A stretch of DNA of 64,000 nucleotides from Pontibacter sp. HSC-14F20. GTDB taxonomy: Bacteria; Bacteroidota; Bacteroidia; Cytophagales; Hymenobacteraceae. Each line of letters opens with the position of its first letter. Position 1 is the stretch's first letter. Where the stretch lies: contig NZ_JAHZTC010000004.1 of NCBI RefSeq assembly GCF_019599265.1, positions 1-64,000 on the forward strand. Direction: 5' to 3'. The position numbers and the translations under genes were made by a program. This document shows positions 1 through 8,621 of this stretch, piece by piece. The notes under the pieces were generated by a model that searched no databases, was not told the origin of the DNA, and worked only from the letters and a program-made list of their open reading frames with translations.

Positions 1-799
1 CGCCCGAGGTGCCGGCGGTGGCCGCTACCTCCCCGGGCTTGAGCACGTTCAGCGAGAGGGCATTGTTGGGCTGGTCCCCTGATTTATAGGTCACGGGTAT
101 TCCTGCTTTCAGCCCCAGTTCGTCGGCTACGGCTTTGCTCACAGTGCCGTGCTCGGAGAAAACAGGGTGGATGGCAGGGATCAGGTTTTTGTCAAAGCGG
201 TAGTAGCTGAGCACATCCTCTGAGAGCTGATCCTGCTGGAAATCCCAGAACACGCCTTCTGAGAGGGCCGAGATGCTGGTGGTGATGCTGCCGGTGAGCT
301 TCATGGCCACGTAGTCGCCGGGCAGCATGATCTTGTCGATGTTGTAGTAGAGTTCGGGTTCGTTGGCCTTCACCCAGGCCAGTTTGGAGGCTGTGAAGTT
401 GCCCGGGGAGTTGAGCAGGCGGGAAAGGCTGCGTTCCTTGCCGATGGCTTTGAAGGCTTTGTGGCCAATCTCCACAGCGCGGCTGTCGCACCAGATGATG
501 GCGTTGCGCAGCACCTGCTGCTGCTGGTCCACCACCACCAGGCCATGCATCTGGTAGGCAATGCCGATGGCGCCAATGTCCCTGGGGTGATAGCTGCCCG
601 TGGCGTTGGCTTTCTGCAGGGCGGCCCTGGCATGCTCCCACCACATTTCGGGCGACTGCTCGGCCCAGCCCGCGCGCGGGGAGATGATGTCGGATTCCTC
701 TTCCGGGTATTGCGCCCAGGCCACACACGCCTGCGTCTGGGCGTCCACCACAGATACTTTGATGGACGAGGTGCCGATGTCTATACCTAGTAAAAGCAT
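1..799 (-). CDS. xylB: Xylulokinase-like FGGY sugar kinase (3' end outside window)
   Basis: FGGY-family carbohydrate kinase, most like D-xylulokinase, which phosphorylates D-xylulose with ATP in the cytoplasm. The reading frame is open from the ATG at 799 to the left edge, so the C-terminal part is missing. Translated by hand, the N-terminus reads MLLLGIDIGTSS, the FGGY phosphate-1 loop. It is followed by a YQMHGLV segment typical of xylulokinases, an IIWCDSR segment, and near the truncation KSGDQPNNA, which holds the probable catalytic Asp, then TAGTSG. It lies on the same strand as the uronate operon but is separated from it by a strong hairpin (838-872), so it is probably a separate unit. 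A role in pectin use (xylogalacturonan xylose) is possible but not shown. Other FGGY substrates cannot be excluded. Confidence 0.85.
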   Translation of the reverse strand, partial: MLLLGIDIGTSSIKVSVVDAQTQACVAWAQYPEEESDIISPRAGWAEQSPEMWWEHARAALQKANATGSYHPRDIGAIGIAYQMHGLVVVDQQQQVLRNAIIWCDSRAVEIGHKAFKAIGKERSLSRLLNSPGNFTASKLAWVKANEPELYYNIDKIMLPGDYVAMKLTGSITTSISALSEGVFWDFQQDQLSEDVLSYYRFDKNLIPAIHPVFSEHGTVSKAVADELGLKAGIPVTYKSGDQPNNALSLNVLKPGEVAATAGTSG

Positions 800-837
800 A
801 AAATGAAATTTAACTGCTTAATGGTGGTCAATAGGAT

Positions 838-872
838 GACGGGCTATACTGACTTATTCAGTATAGCCCGTC
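838..872 (-). terminator. Perfect 15-bp hairpin after the TRAP operon
   Basis: Perfect inverted repeat: left arm 838-852, 5-nt loop, right arm 858-872. It starts 16 nt beyond the dctM stop codon and lies before the xylulokinase start. No T-run follows on the minus strand, so it may be a stabilising 3' end or a weak terminator. The arms contain the window-wide GCTATAC/GTATAGC motif. Confidence 0.65.
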
Positions 873-888
873 GTCATGCAGCCAGCTA

Positions 889-2187
889 CTATAGGCCGAA
901 TACTTCCGGCAGCCAAAGGCTAAGGGCAGGTATATAGGTTACCAGCAGAAGAGCCACCAACATAGCCAGGAAGAGCGGAATGAGCGGCTTGATTACTTTG
1001 CTTATACTGATATTTGCCACTCCACAGCCAACAAACAGTACCGAACCAACAGGAGGGGTGCAAAGGCCAATGCAGAGGTTAAATACCATCAGGATGCCGA
1101 AATGCACCGGATGTACGCCCAAAGCCGTTACGACAGGCAGGAAGATCGGCGTAAATATGAGCACAGCAGGTGTCATGTCCATGAAGATACCCACAAACAG
1201 CAGGATCAGGTTAATGATGATCAGGATGACGATCTTGTTGTCGCTGATGGAAAGCAGTGCCTCGCTTACTGCCTGCGGAATATTTTCAAACGACATCACC
1301 CAGGACATACCCATGGAGGTGCCGATGAGCAGCATCACAATGGCTGTGGTAATCACGGTCGTGATCAGGATTTCTGGCAGATCGGCTACTTTCACCTCGC
1401 GGTATACCACCATCGACAGCACTACGGTATAGAGCACTGCTATAGCAGAGGCCTCTGTCGCTGTGAAAACACCAGCTATAATGCCCCCGATCACGATAAA
1501 GAGCAGGAAAAGGCTTGGTAAAGCGTCTATCAGTTTTTTGAAGACCACGCTTAGCGGAATGCGATCACCTACGGGGTATTTATTTTTGTGAGCCATAAAG
1601 CCGGCGACGCCTATCAGCGAGAGGCCAAGTAGGATACCGGGTACATAGCCTGCCACAAAGAGGGCGGCAATCGATACGCCACCACTTGCCAGGGAGTACA
1701 CGATCAGGATATTGCTTGGAGGAATGATCATACCCGTTGTGGCAGAAGTGATGTTCACAGCGGCGCTAAAGGATTTGGAATAACCTTCCTTCACCATGCG
1801 CGGGTTCATAATACCACCGATGGCTGAAGCCGCTGCCACCGCTGATCCTGAGATGGCCCCGAACAGCATATTGGCCACAATGTTCACGTAGGCCAGCCCG
1901 CCGGGTAGCGTGCCGACCAGGCTTTTGGCAAAATCGATTAGCCTCGTAGCAATACCGCCCCGGTTCATCAGTTGACCGGCCAATATAAAGAAAGGTATAG
2001 CCAACAAGGCGAAGCTGTCGAGGCCGGTGGCCAGGCGCTGGGCCAATGTAGTGAAAGCGGGTACCGGCGCAATGCTCACCAACATGGTGAGCAGCGCGGA
2101 GATACCAATGGAAAAGGCAATGGGGACACCAATGATCAGTAGGAAGAGAAAGCTGACAACCAGTACGATGATCTCAATAAATTCCAT
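889..2187 (-). CDS. dctM: TRAP transporter large permease (DctM)
   Basis: Large membrane subunit of a tripartite ATP-independent periplasmic transporter; forms the ion-coupled translocation channel in the inner membrane. It has 432 residues, the usual DctM length, and is almost entirely hydrophobic with about a dozen membrane segments. Family-like blocks include an LMNRGGIATRLIDFA segment and an ASAIGGIMNPRMVKEGYSKSFSAA-like region, here at about residues 140-165. It starts 27 nt after dctQ and is the last gene of the operon uxaB-uxaC-kdgK-eda-dctP-dctQ-dctM. From this context the substrate is probably galacturonate or another hexuronate released in the periplasm. The substrate is inferred from neighbours, not from the sequence. 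Confidence 0.93.
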   Translation of the reverse strand: MEFIEIIVLVVSFLFLLIIGVPIAFSIGISALLTMLVSIAPVPAFTTLAQRLATGLDSFALLAIPFFILAGQLMNRGGIATRLIDFAKSLVGTLPGGLAYVNIVANMLFGAISGSAVAAASAIGGIMNPRMVKEGYSKSFSAAVNITSATTGMIIPPSNILIVYSLASGGVSIAALFVAGYVPGILLGLSLIGVAGFMAHKNKYPVGDRIPLSVVFKKLIDALPSLFLLFIVIGGIIAGVFTATEASAIAVLYTVVLSMVVYREVKVADLPEILITTVITTAIVMLLIGTSMGMSWVMSFENIPQAVSEALLSISDNKIVILIIINLILLFVGIFMDMTPAVLIFTPIFLPVVTALGVHPVHFGILMVFNLCIGLCTPPVGSVLFVGCGVANISISKVIKPLIPLFLAMLVALLLVTYIPALSLWLPEVFGL

Positions 2188-2214
2188 AAGGTCCTTTTAT
2201 TAATGTGTTTGATG

Positions 2215-2709
2215 CTAGGCCAATTCTTTTCCAATTTCTTCCGGTTCTTCACCCTGCAGGCGCAGGTTCACCAGACTGTAGTACACGATTAGTAGTCCGC
2301 TGAGGGGTAGCACGATGTACACATAGCCTAGCGGGATATTGAGGGCTGCGGATGTTTGTTCCAGTTTCAGGGTGATGTAAACCAGTTTGATGCCGCCCCA
2401 CACCAACACTAAAAAAGCAAATGCTGCTACTACCAGATTGGTGAAAATGCTCAGGTTACGGGCTTTTTTGCCGTGCATTTTAGAAGGAAGTATGTCGATG
2501 GCCAGGTGCATCTTTTTACCAGCCACGTAACTGGCACCCAGCAAACCAACCCAGATCAGGATGAAGCGGGCCAGTTCGTCGGTAAAAGAACTGGGTGATT
2601 TAAATAGGTACCTGGAAGCTACCTGCCAGAGCACGTTCAGAACCATCAGACTCATCAGACCGACAAGTAACCAGAATAATGCCTTATCTATTTTTTCTCT
2701 GATTTTCAT
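2215..2709 (-). CDS. dctQ: TRAP transporter small permease (DctQ)
   Basis: Small membrane subunit of the TRAP transporter that pairs with DctM. It has 164 residues and four hydrophobic segments (about residues 12-30, 48-62, 88-106 and 128-148). The conserved pattern between TM1 and TM2 is visible: VASRYLFKSPSSFTDELARF, the DctQ signature with its E-L-A-R core. It starts 12 nt after dctP and ends 27 nt before dctM, consistent with translational coupling in one transcript. Probable role: uptake of pectin-derived uronates across the inner membrane. Confidence 0.92.
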   Translation of the reverse strand: MKIREKIDKALFWLLVGLMSLMVLNVLWQVASRYLFKSPSSFTDELARFILIWVGLLGASYVAGKKMHLAIDILPSKMHGKKARNLSIFTNLVVAAFAFLVLVWGGIKLVYITLKLEQTSAALNIPLGYVYIVLPLSGLLIVYYSLVNLRLQGEEPEEIGKELA

Positions 2710-2721
2710 AGGTGCTGATTT

Positions 2722-3783
2722 TTAGGGTTTTGATACAGTTACGATGGCTTCTTTTGGGTTGCCCGTCTGGCGGATGCGCTGGATCAGGCTGTATACCTCC
2801 GGCTCGTTTTTGAAGCTCTCGTACATCGGCTCCACCAGTTTTGCAAAAGGCGCCTTATCTGGTGTGCTTACCGTTACGCCTGCGTCTCTTATTGCCTGAA
2901 GGGCTTCTATTTCAGCTTCTTCCCAGAGCTCACGCTGCACCTGCGCCGATGCTTCAGCCGCTTCCTGCAGCCACTGTTGCTCCTGTGGCGTCAGGCTTTC
3001 CCAAACCACGGTGCTGATCAGTAGAATGTCCGGGATCATGGTGTGCTCGTTGAGTGAGTAGAATTTGCTCACTTCGTAGTGGCGCGACAGGTAGAAGCTC
3101 GGCGGATTGTTCTCCGCTCCATCTACCACCCCCTGTTGCAGGGCTGTGTAAAGTTCTCCCCACGACACCGGCGATGCAGCTCCGCCAAAGCTCTTGATCA
3201 TACCAAAAGCGGTGTTGCTGGCCTGTACTCGTATGGTCATGCCGCGCAGGTCGGCCGGAGTGTCAATTGGTTTCTTTGTGCTGTAGAAACTGCGGCTGCC
3301 GGCATCGTAAAAGCAGAGGCCACGCAGCCAGTATTTTTCACCTTCCTTGAGCAGATCATCACCAATGCCGCCGTCCAAAACGTCGTAGTAATGCGCTTTG
3401 TCCCGGAAGACATAAGGCAGGCTGAGTACTTTGAAGTTAGGGGAGAAGCTTTCCATTACCGCGGCTGATACTTTAGTCATGCCGATGCTGCCGATCTGGA
3501 GGAGTTCAATGCTTTCGCGTTCGCTGCCGAGCTGGGAGCTCGGGTAGATGTCAATCGTCATCTTGCCGCCCGATTTCTCTTTTACCCGCTCCGCCATATA
3601 AACCATGGCTTTATGTACCGGGTGTGTTACTTCGAGGGTATGGGCTAGTTTGACTTCGGTGGTTTTGCTTATTTTCTGGCAGGAGTTGGCAACAAGCAGG
3701 ATGGCCAGTAGGGGAGCGAAAAATGCATAACGCTTATACCTGTAAGCGTAGCGGGAGAGGAGGTATAGGTGCAAGTTTTTCAT
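2722..3783 (-). CDS. dctP: TRAP solute-binding protein, probable uronate binder (DctP)
   Basis: Periplasmic substrate-binding subunit of the TRAP transporter. The mature part starts with KLAHTLEVTHPVHKA and contains the DctP signature region RGMTIRVQASNTAFGMIKSFGG followed by PVSWGELYTALQQGVVDGAENN. The Arg in this region normally salt-bridges the substrate carboxylate, as in uronate-binding members. The N-terminus has a hydrophobic stretch ending LLVANSC, an imperfect lipobox, so the protein may be membrane-anchored. I chose the ATG at 3783, which overlaps the eda stop codon (TGATG). A GTG one codon upstream is possible. Uronate specificity is inferred from the operon. Confidence 0.92.
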   Translation of the reverse strand: MKNLHLYLLSRYAYRYKRYAFFAPLLAILLVANSCQKISKTTEVKLAHTLEVTHPVHKAMVYMAERVKEKSGGKMTIDIYPSSQLGSERESIELLQIGSIGMTKVSAAVMESFSPNFKVLSLPYVFRDKAHYYDVLDGGIGDDLLKEGEKYWLRGLCFYDAGSRSFYSTKKPIDTPADLRGMTIRVQASNTAFGMIKSFGGAASPVSWGELYTALQQGVVDGAENNPPSFYLSRHYEVSKFYSLNEHTMIPDILLISTVVWESLTPQEQQWLQEAAEASAQVQRELWEEAEIEALQAIRDAGVTVSTPDKAPFAKLVEPMYESFKNEPEVYSLIQRIRQTGNPKEAIVTVSKP

Positions 3784-4448
3784 CACTTCTTCCTGACAGT
3801 TTTAACGATCTCAATAGCTTGTTTTGTCAGCTCCTCCAGCTTGGTATAGTCTCTGTTTTCGAGGATGTCTTTGCTGATCATCTTCGAGCCCATGCCTACT
3901 GCGCATACGCCAGACTTAAACCAGGTGCTGATGTTATCCTGATTGATCTCGACACCTCCTGTTGGCATGAAAAGCTGACCAGCAAAAAGCTCTTTAATAG
4001 ATGATACATAGCCTGGCCCCAGCACATTGGCCGGGAAGATCTTGATCAGCGCCGCCTGGTGCTGCTGGGCGGTGTGTATTTCAGTTGGCGTAAAGCAGCC
4101 TGGTATCCACAGCAGGCCAGCTTCGTGTGTCAGGTCGCCCACGGCAGGGTTCACGATCGGGCACACAATGTAATCTGCGCCAGCCTCTATAAAAGCTTCA
4201 GCCTGGTCGGTGGTTTTGATCGTGCCGATGCCCAGGTGCAGGTCAGGGTATAGCTCGGTTAGTTCTTTTTTAAGAAATCTGAAGTTTTCGAGAGCCGCCG
4301 GTCCTCTGTTAGTATATTCCAGTGTGCGGATGCCAGCCTGATACAGCGTCTTCACAACCTCCAGGCTTACCTCAGGGTTTTCGTAGAAGAACAGGGGCAG
4401 TAGACCCTGTACTAAAATGGCGTTTAGGGCGCTTTCTTTAGTTTGCAT
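3783..4448 (-). CDS. eda: 2-keto-3-deoxy-6-phosphogluconate (KDPG) aldolase
   Basis: Cleaves KDPG to pyruvate and glyceraldehyde-3-phosphate, the last step of hexuronate breakdown. It has 221 residues, the usual class I KDPG/KHG aldolase length. The expected catalytic residues are visible: Glu44 in RTLEYTNRG and the Schiff-base Lys136 in ALIKIFPA, followed by the phosphate-binding PTGGV segment. Its start overlaps the end of kdgK by 11 nt, and its stop overlaps the dctP start, indicating tight translational coupling. This and kdgK together convert KDG made by both pectin branches. Confidence 0.95.
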   Translation of the reverse strand: MQTKESALNAILVQGLLPLFFYENPEVSLEVVKTLYQAGIRTLEYTNRGPAALENFRFLKKELTELYPDLHLGIGTIKTTDQAEAFIEAGADYIVCPIVNPAVGDLTHEAGLLWIPGCFTPTEIHTAQQHQAALIKIFPANVLGPGYVSSIKELFAGQLFMPTGGVEINQDNISTWFKSGVCAVGMGSKMISKDILENRDYTKLEELTKQAIEIVKTVRKK

Positions 4449-5457
4449 AAGCTAAAATGGTATCATTGATCTCCACCACGGTGCTGGTCGTGGCATCACT
4501 CGGAATAAATAATTTCTTGAAGGCAGCGGCAGTGGCAAACTCAACCGTTTCGGTAAGGGGGAGCTGGTGGTAGAAACCATAGATCAGACCTGCCATAAAA
4601 CAATCGCCACTTCCCACTTTGTCCAGAATCTGCTCTACCTGGTATTCGTGCGAGGTATACAGCGTACCCGCTTCGAATAAGGTAGTAAAATACCGAATGC
4701 CCTGCTGATAATCAAATCGGAAGGTGTTGGCTACTGTGCGGCACTTGGGGAACTTCTCCAGAATAGCCTTGGAAGTCAGGGTAGCGTGCTCCTGCAGGCT
4801 CTCTTTGTCGAGGTTTGTGATCAGGCCTTCGTCCAGCGGTATATCCAGCATTTTGTTGGCTGCCCAGATGTTGCCCATGATCAGGTCGCAGTACTGAGCT
4901 AAAGTAGGCATCACTTCCACCGGATCTTTGCCATACTGCCAGAGCTTGGCGCGGTAGTTCAGGTCCAGTGAGATGGTGATATTCTTCTGCACCGCGACTT
5001 TCAGGGCCTCTTCACACACATCGGCAACAGACTGGTTAATAGCAGGGCAGATGGCGCTGAAATGAAACCAACTCACACCCTCGAATACTTTTTCCCAGTC
5101 GATCACACCTGGCTTGAGGTCAGCATAAGCCGACCCGGCCCGGTCGTAGATCACGCCAGTATTTTTCAGGTCTTTTCCCTTAGGTAGGTAGTACAGGCCA
5201 ACGCGATTGCCCTGGTAGACAATACTGTCTGTTTGCACCTGGCGGCTGTTGAGGTAGCCGACCAGTTGCGCTGCCACAAAGTTGTCGGGCAGGGCGGTCA
5301 GGTATGCAGAAGGGAGACCCCACAGGGCCAGCGCCGTCGCCACATTGGCTTCTGCACCGCCTACATAGAACGGTAGATTGTTATCGCGGAGCCACTGTCC
5401 GTCCTCGTCAGGGCATATCCGGAGGAGCAACTCGCCAAAAGAAAGTATCTTGCCCAT
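4438..5457 (-). CDS. kdgK: 2-keto-3-deoxygluconate (KDG) kinase, PfkB family
   Basis: Phosphorylates 2-keto-3-deoxygluconate to KDPG with ATP in the cytoplasm. It has 339 residues. PfkB features: an N-terminal GGAEANVATALALWG substrate-binding block (about 33-47) and a C-terminal DKVGSGDCFMAG motif with catalytic Asp285 and its anion-hole glycines. It lies 6 nt after uxaC and overlaps eda by 11 nt. KDG is the point where the UxaC-UxaB-UxaA and KduI-KduD routes meet, so this enzyme serves both. Fructokinase-type activity cannot be excluded by sequence, but context strongly favours KDG. Confidence 0.93.
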   Translation of the reverse strand: MGKILSFGELLLRICPDEDGQWLRDNNLPFYVGGAEANVATALALWGLPSAYLTALPDNFVAAQLVGYLNSRQVQTDSIVYQGNRVGLYYLPKGKDLKNTGVIYDRAGSAYADLKPGVIDWEKVFEGVSWFHFSAICPAINQSVADVCEEALKVAVQKNITISLDLNYRAKLWQYGKDPVEVMPTLAQYCDLIMGNIWAANKMLDIPLDEGLITNLDKESLQEHATLTSKAILEKFPKCRTVANTFRFDYQQGIRYFTTLFEAGTLYTSHEYQVEQILDKVGSGDCFMAGLIYGFYHQLPLTETVEFATAAAFKKLFIPSDATTSTVVEINDTILAYAN

Positions 5458-5463
5458 ACCTGC

Positions 5464-6894
5464 TTAGAAGTTAAAATATGACTTGGCGTTGTTGTAGCAG
5501 ATGTCTTCTACCATTTGGCCTAACCAGGCCATTTCGTTAGCTGGTAGCTCGCCGTTTTCCACGTCATTGCCGATCATGTTGCACAGGATTCTTCTGAAAT
5601 ACTCGTGGCGCGGGTAAGAGAGGAAGCTGCGCGAGTCAGTGAGCATACCCACAAAGCGACTCAGCAGACCCATGTTACTCAGGGCATTCAGTTGGCGCTC
5701 CATGCCGTCTTTCTGATCGAGGAACCACCAGGCCGAACCATACTGGATCTTGCCCGGCGTGCTGCCGTCGTTGAAGTTGCCGATCATGGTAGCGTATAGC
5801 TCGTTCTGGCTCGGGTTCAGGTTGTACAGGATTGTCTTGGCCAGTTGGTTGGAGTTGTCCAGCTTGTCCATGAACTTTGCCAGCGGACGCGCCACGTCAA
5901 AGTCTCCGATCGAGTCGAAGCCAGTATCCGGACCCAGTTCACGCATCATGCGGGTGTTGTTGTTGCGGAGCGCTCCGAGGTGGAACTGCTGCGTCCAGTT
6001 TTTAGAATGGTCCATCAGGGCCAGTTGCATCAGCATCGCCGATTTGAACTTGAGCACCTCCTCTTTCGTGAGCGACTGCTTTTGCAGCGCCTTCTCGAAG
6101 ATCGCTTTTACCTCCTGTTCGGTATAGGCTTCTGCATAGATCGTCTCCAGACCGTGGTCCGAAAGGCGGCAGCCTTTCTCGTGGAAGAAGTCGTGGCGCT
6201 GCTGCAGAGCGTCTAATAAGCCCTGGTAGTTGTCAATGGCTATACCTGAAGCTTCGGCCAGTTTCTGCAGGTATGGCAGGAACACGGCTTCATCGTCTAT
6301 CGCCAGCACTTTGTCGGCGCGGAAAGCCGGGAGTACTTGTATACCAAAGTTGCCGGCTTTGATCTTCTGATGATACTCCAACGTGTCGATCGGGTCGTCA
6401 GTGGTACAGATGATCTCTACGTTCATTTTTTTGAGAATACCGCGTACGCTGTACTCATCTGTGTGCAGCATTTCGGTGCAGGCATCGTAGATCTCACGTG
6501 ACGTCTCCGGCTTCAGGATGGTATCGATGCCAAAGGGGCGCTTGAGCTCCATGTGCGTCCAGTGGTAAAGCGGATTGCGCATGGTATAAGGCACTGTTTC
6601 AGCCCATTTCTCAAACTTGGCATAATCGTCGGCATCGCCGGTGCAGAAACGTTCCGGTACCCCGTTAGTGCGCATGGCACGCCACTTGTAATGGTCGCCT
6701 TCCAACCAGATCTGGGTCAGATTCTCAAACTTGCGATCGTTGGCAATGTCCTGCGGCGAGAGGTGGCAGTGATAATCAATGATGGGCATGTCTTTGGCAT
6801 GCTCGTGGTATAGCCTGCGTGCCGTCTCTGTCTGTAACAGGAAGTTCTCGTCCAGGAATGGAGTAACGGTGTAAGTGTCTTTAATCGTTTTCAT
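5464..6894 (-). CDS. uxaC: Uronate isomerase
   Basis: Interconverts D-galacturonate and D-tagaturonate (also D-glucuronate and D-fructuronate), the first cytoplasmic step of galacturonate use. It has 476 residues, full length for UxaC, an amidohydrolase-superfamily enzyme. The metal-binding HxH is in IIDYHCHLSPQDIA (His42 and His44). Further UxaC-like blocks are WLEGDHYKWRAMR and TDSRSFLSYPRHEYFRRILC near the C-terminus. It is separated from the upstream uxaB by 127 nt that contain a 9-bp hairpin, and kdgK follows after 6 nt. Confidence 0.96.
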   Translation of the reverse strand: MKTIKDTYTVTPFLDENFLLQTETARRLYHEHAKDMPIIDYHCHLSPQDIANDRKFENLTQIWLEGDHYKWRAMRTNGVPERFCTGDADDYAKFEKWAETVPYTMRNPLYHWTHMELKRPFGIDTILKPETSREIYDACTEMLHTDEYSVRGILKKMNVEIICTTDDPIDTLEYHQKIKAGNFGIQVLPAFRADKVLAIDDEAVFLPYLQKLAEASGIAIDNYQGLLDALQQRHDFFHEKGCRLSDHGLETIYAEAYTEQEVKAIFEKALQKQSLTKEEVLKFKSAMLMQLALMDHSKNWTQQFHLGALRNNNTRMMRELGPDTGFDSIGDFDVARPLAKFMDKLDNSNQLAKTILYNLNPSQNELYATMIGNFNDGSTPGKIQYGSAWWFLDQKDGMERQLNALSNMGLLSRFVGMLTDSRSFLSYPRHEYFRRILCNMIGNDVENGELPANEMAWLGQMVEDICYNNAKSYFNF

Positions 6895-6938
6895 GGTATG
6901 GTATAGGCAATGCGCCTATTAAATTCTGATGTATAGAT

Positions 6939-6961
6939 GAAGACTCAGGTGATGAGTCTTC
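6939..6961 (-). other. Hairpin between uxaB and uxaC
   Basis: Perfect 9-bp inverted repeat GAAGACTCA / TGAGTCTTC with a 5-nt loop, inside the 127-nt gap between uxaB and uxaC. There is no T-run on the minus strand, so it is more likely an mRNA processing or stability element than a full terminator. The same gap holds a second inverted repeat (CAGGTAT...ATACCTG, around 6992-7014) built from the window-wide AGGTATA motif. Confidence 0.45.
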
Positions 6962-7021
6962 CAATTTAATGAGGGTATAGCTTGCCAATTCAGGTATAGC
7001 CAGGCCATACCTGTCGCGTCG

Positions 7022-8449
7022 CTAGGCCATGTTCTCCTGCTTTTCGGCCAGCTGCAAGGTCTTCAACTCAGTTGTCACTAAGTCTGCTAATCCCGGGATC
7101 TCCGTGAGGTCCCTCTCCCAGAAGTCTTTGTTCGTCAGCACGGCAGTTACCACCTCTTCAGCTGATTCCTGCTGCCATGCCTTCTCAAAGAAAGCCAGCA
7201 CTTCTGGCGTATCATTCAGCGGAATACTTTCGCCATTCCACTCACCTTTATAAAAGAGAATCATGGCGGCCAATGACTGTAGCAATCGTTTCGGCAGCTG
7301 ACTTTTGCGTTTGTGGTATTCCAGTACCGACGGCAGCACGCGCACCTTGTACTTCGACACGGAGTTAAGGGCAATGCTGATCAGTTCGTGGCGGATGAAC
7401 GGGTTCTGGAAACGCTCGATCACATCATTTGCAAACTGCTCCAGCTCTTCCTCAGGCAGGTCAAGCGTCGGGATGATCTCTTCAAAAATAGCTTTTCTAA
7501 TGAAACTGCCAGCCTTTTCGTCCTCTATAGCGTCACGCACGGTGCGCAGACCCTGCAGATAAGCGACTGGTACCAGCGCCGTATGTGCTCCGTTCAGGAT
7601 GCGTACTTTGCGGGTACGGTAGGGGGTGAGGTCCTCTACAAATTTTACCTGTAATTCGGCTTCATTAACGGGGAAAGCGGCCCTAACAACCTTTGGAGCC
7701 TCGATCACCCAAAGGTGGAAAGGCTCGGCTTTTACGACCAGGTTATCGTGGTAGCCAATTTCCTGCTGAATCTCTTGTATGTTGTCTTTCGGAAAGCCCG
7801 GCACAATGCGGTCCACCAGCGTGTTGCAGAAGTAGTTGTGTTGCTCGATCCAAGCAGTGAATTCGGCCGGGAGGTTCCAGTGTTTGGCGTATGCCTGAAT
7901 CGCCTCGCGCAGAGCCTCCCCGTTTTTCTCGATGAGTTCGCAGGGAATCAGGTATAGCCCTTTGTCTGCAGCGCCATCGAAATGCTTAAATCGATGATAA
8001 AGCAGTACAGTCAGCTTACCCGGGAAGCTGTTCGGCAAACTTTCCATACCTGTATCAGCTTCATCGAAAGCGATGCCTGCCTCTGTGGTGTTGGAAATGA
8101 CAAACTGCAGCTCCGGATTTTCGCCCAGCGCCAGGTAAGCTCTGTAGTTTTCATATGGGTTGGTCGCATCCGCGATACAGCTGATCAGACGCAACTCGCG
8201 GGTGGTTTCGCCGCCTTGTAAACCTTCCAGCAAAACGTGGTACAGTCCCTCCTGCTGTTGGAGCAGATGCACAATGCCTTTATCCAGCGGCTGCACGATC
8301 TGTACCTGCCCGTTGAATTTGGTGCGTTCGTTTAGCAGGTCAATGATCCAGTCTACGAAACCACGAAGGAAATTTCCCTCTCCGAATTGTAAAACCTTAA
8401 CCGGATGCTGCTGTGGCAAACTGGCTGTACGACGGTTGAGCTGCTTCAT
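7022..8449 (-). CDS. uxaB: Tagaturonate reductase
   Basis: NADH-dependent reduction of D-tagaturonate to D-altronate in the cytoplasm. It has 475 residues and belongs to the mannitol dehydrogenase/polyol long-chain dehydrogenase family. The dinucleotide-binding start is VLQFGEGNFLRGFVDWIID (about 19-37). The family catalytic region is visible around RTRKVRILNGAHTALVPVAYL, with the conserved Lys and the NGxH pattern. It is the first gene of the seven-gene uronate operon. A LacI-type palindrome lies about 100 nt upstream (8547-8560), after the terminator of lacI. Fructuronate reductase (uxuB) is the main alternative. Context with uxaC, uxaA and pectinases favours uxaB. Confidence 0.92.
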   Translation of the reverse strand: MKQLNRRTASLPQQHPVKVLQFGEGNFLRGFVDWIIDLLNERTKFNGQVQIVQPLDKGIVHLLQQQEGLYHVLLEGLQGGETTRELRLISCIADATNPYENYRAYLALGENPELQFVISNTTEAGIAFDEADTGMESLPNSFPGKLTVLLYHRFKHFDGAADKGLYLIPCELIEKNGEALREAIQAYAKHWNLPAEFTAWIEQHNYFCNTLVDRIVPGFPKDNIQEIQQEIGYHDNLVVKAEPFHLWVIEAPKVVRAAFPVNEAELQVKFVEDLTPYRTRKVRILNGAHTALVPVAYLQGLRTVRDAIEDEKAGSFIRKAIFEEIIPTLDLPEEELEQFANDVIERFQNPFIRHELISIALNSVSKYKVRVLPSVLEYHKRKSQLPKRLLQSLAAMILFYKGEWNGESIPLNDTPEVLAFFEKAWQQESAEEVVTAVLTNKDFWERDLTEIPGLADLVTTELKTLQLAEKQENMA

Positions 8450-8546
8450 AATGTTCTGATTTTGAATAGGTATAGGCTCTTGTTATTTTGTATTACTTTT
8501 TAATATTTTCACCTGGCCAGAGAGCAACCGTTTTTTGTCAAAACTG

Positions 8547-8560
8547 TGCAATCGATTGTA
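8547..8560. promoter_or_regulatory. LacI-type operator upstream of uxaB
   Basis: TGCAATCGATTGTA, with a perfect 10-bp core CAATCGATTG. It matches sites before kduI, the first susC and uxaA. It lies between the lacI terminator and the uxaB start, the right place to control the uxaB-dctM operon. Confidence 0.7.
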
Positions 8561-8570
8561 TGGCAGGTCT

Positions 8571-8597
8571 AAAAAACAGCCGCCTTTTACAGCGGCT
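8571..8597 (-). terminator. Rho-independent terminator of kduI-kduD-lacI
   Basis: Read on the minus strand: stem AGCCGC (8597-8592) with GCGGCT (8583-8578) around a loop of 8 nt, then six T (8576-8571). It begins about 25 nt after the lacI stop codon and separates that unit from the uxaB promoter and operator. Confidence 0.75.
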
Positions 8598-8621
8598 AAG
8601 GTATAGCTCCCGATACCCCGA

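Noticed and set aside
1..799. Xylulokinase as part of the uronate operon
   Set aside because: A perfect 15-bp hairpin separates it from dctM and there is no LacI-type site upstream, so a shared transcript is not supported.
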